DNA from: Lycocorax pyrrhopterus obiensis
Taxonomy: Eukaryota > Chordata > Aves > Passeriformes > Paradisaeidae
Assembly: GCA_014706295.1 (NCBI GenBank)
Contig: JACSVZ010000002.1
Span: 109,008,930 to 109,072,929 of the forward strand
DNA: 64,000 nucleotides
Reading direction: 5' to 3'
Shown: in pieces, positions 59,996 through 64,000 of the stretch
Layout of the letters: each line of letters begins with the position of its first letter
Numbering within the stretch: position 1 is the stretch's first letter
The notes under the pieces: model-generated
Database searches by the model: none
Seen by the model: only the letters and a program-made list of their open reading frames with translations
Told to the model about the DNA's origin: nothing
Program-made: the position numbers and the translations under genes

Positions 59996-62900
59996 TATTT
60001 ATACACAATATAATAGCAGCAGCAGAAGGCAATGGCGTAAATTTGAGATGCTTTTCCATTTTTTCAAATGAAATTTACAATACACTTAACAATGAGATAA
60101 ACAGCAAATATAAATACCTCCCAAAGTGTGCTCCTGGCAACAAAAAGTGTTTATTCACTTGGAAGCTGTCTAGAAGCTGAAGTCTTGCCAATAATTTTAA
60201 TCTTATCTCTCACATATGGCAGATGATAGTATTTTTCATTATTTATAATATAGCTTAAATGAAACTTAAGGAAAATACTTAAAGATAGATAAAAAGAATA
60301 ATTGTTTTCATAATATTCTTCAGTTTTTTCAGACTGCAACTGATATACTCAAATATACATCTCCCCTGTCAGAACTGTCATTCAAAAGTTGTGTCACAGA
60401 AGTTCTTAGGTCTCAAAATTTTGTAGTTTTGATTAGCTTTCAAGAAGAAAGCAGATAAAACAGCTTACACTTTAGTGAATTTTGAGAAAGCAAATGTGTT
60501 TTCTAACTATCAGCATGCTGCCTAGATAATGCAAATAATTAAATTATATGTACTGACAATAGTCCAGATTCTCACAGCAGTGATGCTCCTAGACCTGTAA
60601 TTATATTTTTTCAGTTTGAATTCTTATTAAAATAGCCCACATATGAAACGTTTTAAGGAATCCAATAATGAAAGAGACTTTTTTCCTGAATTTTGAAAAA
60701 CTACAATGAATGTAATGAATTTTTAATCTAGTGAACATTTCAGATAAGTCTAAAATGCATGTTATCTGTTAATGTTTGTTTTACTTGGAGAAAGTGGCAT
60801 TCTTATTTCACATCATTATCTTCACAGATATTACTGAATAATAAAATCATGTTTTGCTATTCATGTCTATTTTCAGGGTACATTATCTAGTGAGAGCACA
60901 AAACTAAATAATATATATGCAATGGATTTTGAGAAAGCATTCTAAAGGGTTTTGTTACATTGTGAACAAACAGCAGAAGAATTAATTTTTTTTTACTTTT
61001 ATGGTCATGAATGCTCACTATCTAAATCTTCTAGAAGTATATGTAATAAAAGACCAAAAGGGAAAGTAAAAAATGGATCCCTTATTCATATTGGTGTGTC
61101 CAAGCAGGTGAACTATTAACCAGCTATCTTACTTTTAAAGTAACACTTGTAAAACATGTTAGTTACATTCACAAGTAAGAAAAACATATGTTTATTTCAA
61201 AGGTAAAAGGAAGCCATGCGAACTTGTTGAGTAAGAGCTCATTACATGTTAAAGAAATTTCATTTCTTTATAGTAATTAAAATGCCCTCAGTAGTTTGGA
61301 CATACCACTGCTGTAGCTTCCCCATATTTCAAATAAAATTCCTTTTCTGGATAAAAAGGTTCCATTGCAAGATCCTCCGAGGACCTTTCATTTAAAAAAT
61401 ACTGCAGCAGATACAGATTAATTAAAAGGTGCTATAGATTAAAACAGAATTATCTGACAAAAACTAGGGAGTCTTCAGAAAGTGCTAACTTTAATTGGAC
61501 TTTGACAGTGGAAATATTTTTCCAGACATTCTGTAGTGGTCTACCTAGAATTTTAATGCCATTAAGATTCACTGTTTTATCATCTGGATTTTTAACTACT
61601 TCGTTGAAGCACAAGTGAGAGCTCAGAGGAATCCTGAAGGTTCAGTCTACAGGAAGCATAGCAGAGTCTTGGGAAGAGGTGTTTGGCTGCTGAAGGAGTT
61701 ATCTGAAATAAAAGGGGACAGTAAATGCAGCTGGAATCTGATATTTTTATTTCAAATAAAATGTAAATTGAGGAGGGGAAATGAGTGGGATAGAATGTCA
61801 CTCTAAATCAGAATCTACAAACACAGTGATCATATTTCCAGCAAAATGGTATTTAAAAATACAAGTGAAATTGAAACCTTTTACTTTGATAAAGTCAGTT
61901 ATATTCTGTTGATGACCTCCTTTGCTTCAATACCAAAATGATATTAAGGCCCCAAAATATTCCATTCCAAATTTATCTTTTCATTTCTCTGAACAGCTCT
62001 TCTATAATGTTGTCACAGTCTACAAAAGCAATATCTACACAAAGTAATGCTCTACTGGTTACATGAGCATTCAGAAAGAAATGCATTACCTATCACATCT
62101 TCATTTGTGGGTCTCACAATTTACTAGTAATATTTGTTCTGCAATTTGTTTCTAAAAAAGGCTACTGTTAATAACACTGTCCCTGGTAATTTTTAGAGCT
62201 GTTATATATATGGAAGTAATAGAAAACATTCACTGGTACAGGAAAATTATGCATTTATATATTTGATGCATGAAGTGCAGATATATTTCTGTACTGACTA
62301 TATTTCTGTTACATTTAAATAATGAACATTGTCCCAAATCAGAGAGTTTCTTCTATGGTTTTACACAAGAAAAAGTTCTAGCCAGAGACAAAAAGAAATA
62401 GAAACAATTCCTAACACATAATTATGTTAAATAATCATATAAAATTAGCAAATATTCCCTATTCTGCCAGATTTAGTAAGAGTTCTATTTATCAAATGGT
62501 ATGTAACTATGACAGTAGTCTACCTCTCATTCTTTTATATATGTTTTATGTGAGCCGAGGTTTTAATCAACAATCAAACACTGATTATTCTCTTAATTCT
62601 GTAAATAAACAAGTAACTGTGACAAGATACATTTTAACAATAGTCAAGGTTTTTAAATGCTCTGATGTTATTGGAATATTCTTGTTAATCACTGAAAGTA
62701 AGCCAGTATTCATTTATGATGAAAGAAAATGAGTAGCGCACAAAAACAATTAAAAATGCCAATCTTTATCTGCAAATGATCTGCATTTTTATGGTACCAT
62801 TATGAAACAGTAATTTCATAATTAATACTTAATTTTCATGAGGAATTAGTTTAAATAAATTATGGATAGTCTCCTAAAGAAAATAGTCAATTTAAACAAA

Positions 62901-64000
62901 AGAGAGTCTGTTAATTAAGTTGATTACTCTCAATAAAACCAACAGTGATATTTTAATTATATTTTCAGTTACTCAGTTCAGACACCATGACAAATCTGTT
63001 ACTTTCTAATGAAATTTTTAGAACTATTTGTTTTCATGATGTGAATAGCCATGTCACTTCCGATGGAACTCTGCTTTTAGATCATAATGAAACACAACAT
63101 GAATGTAGGTTTATAAAATGTTACATGTGCTGACAAGCATTACTTGTGCTTTTTACTTGTCAATATCGCTGTCCTTGCAAATTCTAAGGCTTATGGAATG
63201 ATACCCATAAGCTATGTGTTATGGAAACATGAATTTCAATAAAATTTGTAAAATCAACATTCCCAGGTTATACAGTGGGGGCTGGAAAAAAATCCTGGTC
63301 TCACGAAGTCAATGGCAACATTCTTAATGATTTTCTTCTCCCAAGTCTGATTCCCCGTTTTTAAATTTCCACTAATGTCAGTTGAAATTTGTCTGTGCTG
63401 TTCTTTGAAATATTTTGTCTCTTTCAACATGACTGACACTTTAAAAAGATTAAAACACTTGCAAAATAAAATCATATGGAGAATTATCATCACTAAAGGG
63501 GAAATAAGTTTATACCTTTGTGTAGGTCTTTTAATTGAGAAAATTAAAATCTGAGAAAATTATGATAGGTAAGACTAGATGTTTGTATAAAATTTGGCTA
63601 AGCTATTGAAGATTTATTTCCATATATGTACAATGCTGCCTATCGCTCACTTGCTAAAAGAAAGCACTTCATGCATGTAACATCTGAATACTTTAAAGGC
63701 TTAAACAGATTTAAATAATGATTCAATATAAATTATCATTTGTGGTCTCATGGACTAAGAACAAAGGGTAGAAATGCAGAATTCCTTCATTACTAACTAA
63801 ATGTCTACTGTAAAGGTCTCATGGAGAAAGTGAGCTCCAAACAGCTGTTTTACATTTTTAATGTATTTGTCTGGAACGAATTGCCTGTCTTTATTCAGTC
63901 TGTACAATACACATGAATTACAACAACATTGTCAAGATGTATTGGAGGAGGACAAATCAAAATGTAGAGAACAGATATATACCAAATATGGTCATAATTA
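59996..64000. other. Non-coding AT-rich sequence
   Basis: No supported exon, repeat family or RNA gene. A minus-strand stretch at 60119-60174 (LLDSFQVNKHFLLPGAHFG between a weak acceptor and a GTATTT donor) is too weak to call. ORFs at 61592-61806, 62424-62732 and 63254-63493 have no support. It may be upstream intron or the 5' flank of the minus-strand gene. Confidence 0.4.

Noticed and set aside
60119..60174. Minus-strand block LLDSFQVNKHFLLPGAHFG before a GTATTT donor
   Set aside because: Weak acceptor and donor, and an open run of this length is expected by chance at many places in the window.

Overview
The window looks like avian nuclear DNA, probably from a songbird or close relative. 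It is AT-rich, mostly non-coding and dense in CR1 LINE pieces. It also carries LTR sequences that I recognise from memory as common in passerine-type genomes. I see no bacterial operons, ribosome-binding sites or CRISPR arrays, and no complete intronless gene.

The main gene-like content is a series of short exon-like blocks on the minus strand, from about 54.5 kb (5' side) down to about 1.8 kb (3' side). Several have splice sites on both sides and encode heptad-rich, Lys/Glu-rich helices, as expected of one multi-exon coiled-coil protein with kilobase introns. Reading phases agree across several junctions: 54.5>49.8 kb, 38.7>34.5>32.5 kb, 23.5>21.6 kb, and the 3' run 20.1>8.8>6.4>2.9>2.0>1.87 kb. 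The chain is incomplete, since the 49.8>38.7, 32.5>25.0 and 25.0>23.5 kb joins do not fit directly. At least two blocks need a one-base correction to stay open, so the locus is either a decaying gene or carries small assembly errors. I could not name it; CCDC178- or CCDC175-type proteins are an unverified thought.

The mobile DNA consists of: a ~1.12 kb solo LTR (14.09-15.21 kb); a truncated CR1 ORF2 on the minus strand (16.1-17.3 kb); short CR1 3' ends at 12.1, 21.9, 22.8, 53.8 and 58.2 kb and an older one at 51.2-51.5 kb; a 565-bp solo LTR (29.82-30.39 kb) with a 54-bp relic of the same family at 59.94 kb; a compact two-LTR non-autonomous element (36.25-37.32 kb) with a 6-bp target duplication, polypurine tract and tRNA-Trp-type primer site; and a 440-bp solo LTR (40.24-40.68 kb).

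A tRNA-Gly(CCC) sequence with an intact cloverleaf lies on the minus strand at 18.24-18.31 kb. Two exon-like blocks on the plus strand (13.54 and 22.26 kb) and two long unidentified minus-strand ORFs (7.8-8.4 and 25.9-26.3 kb) are unexplained. The rest reads as intron or intergenic sequence with simple repeats.
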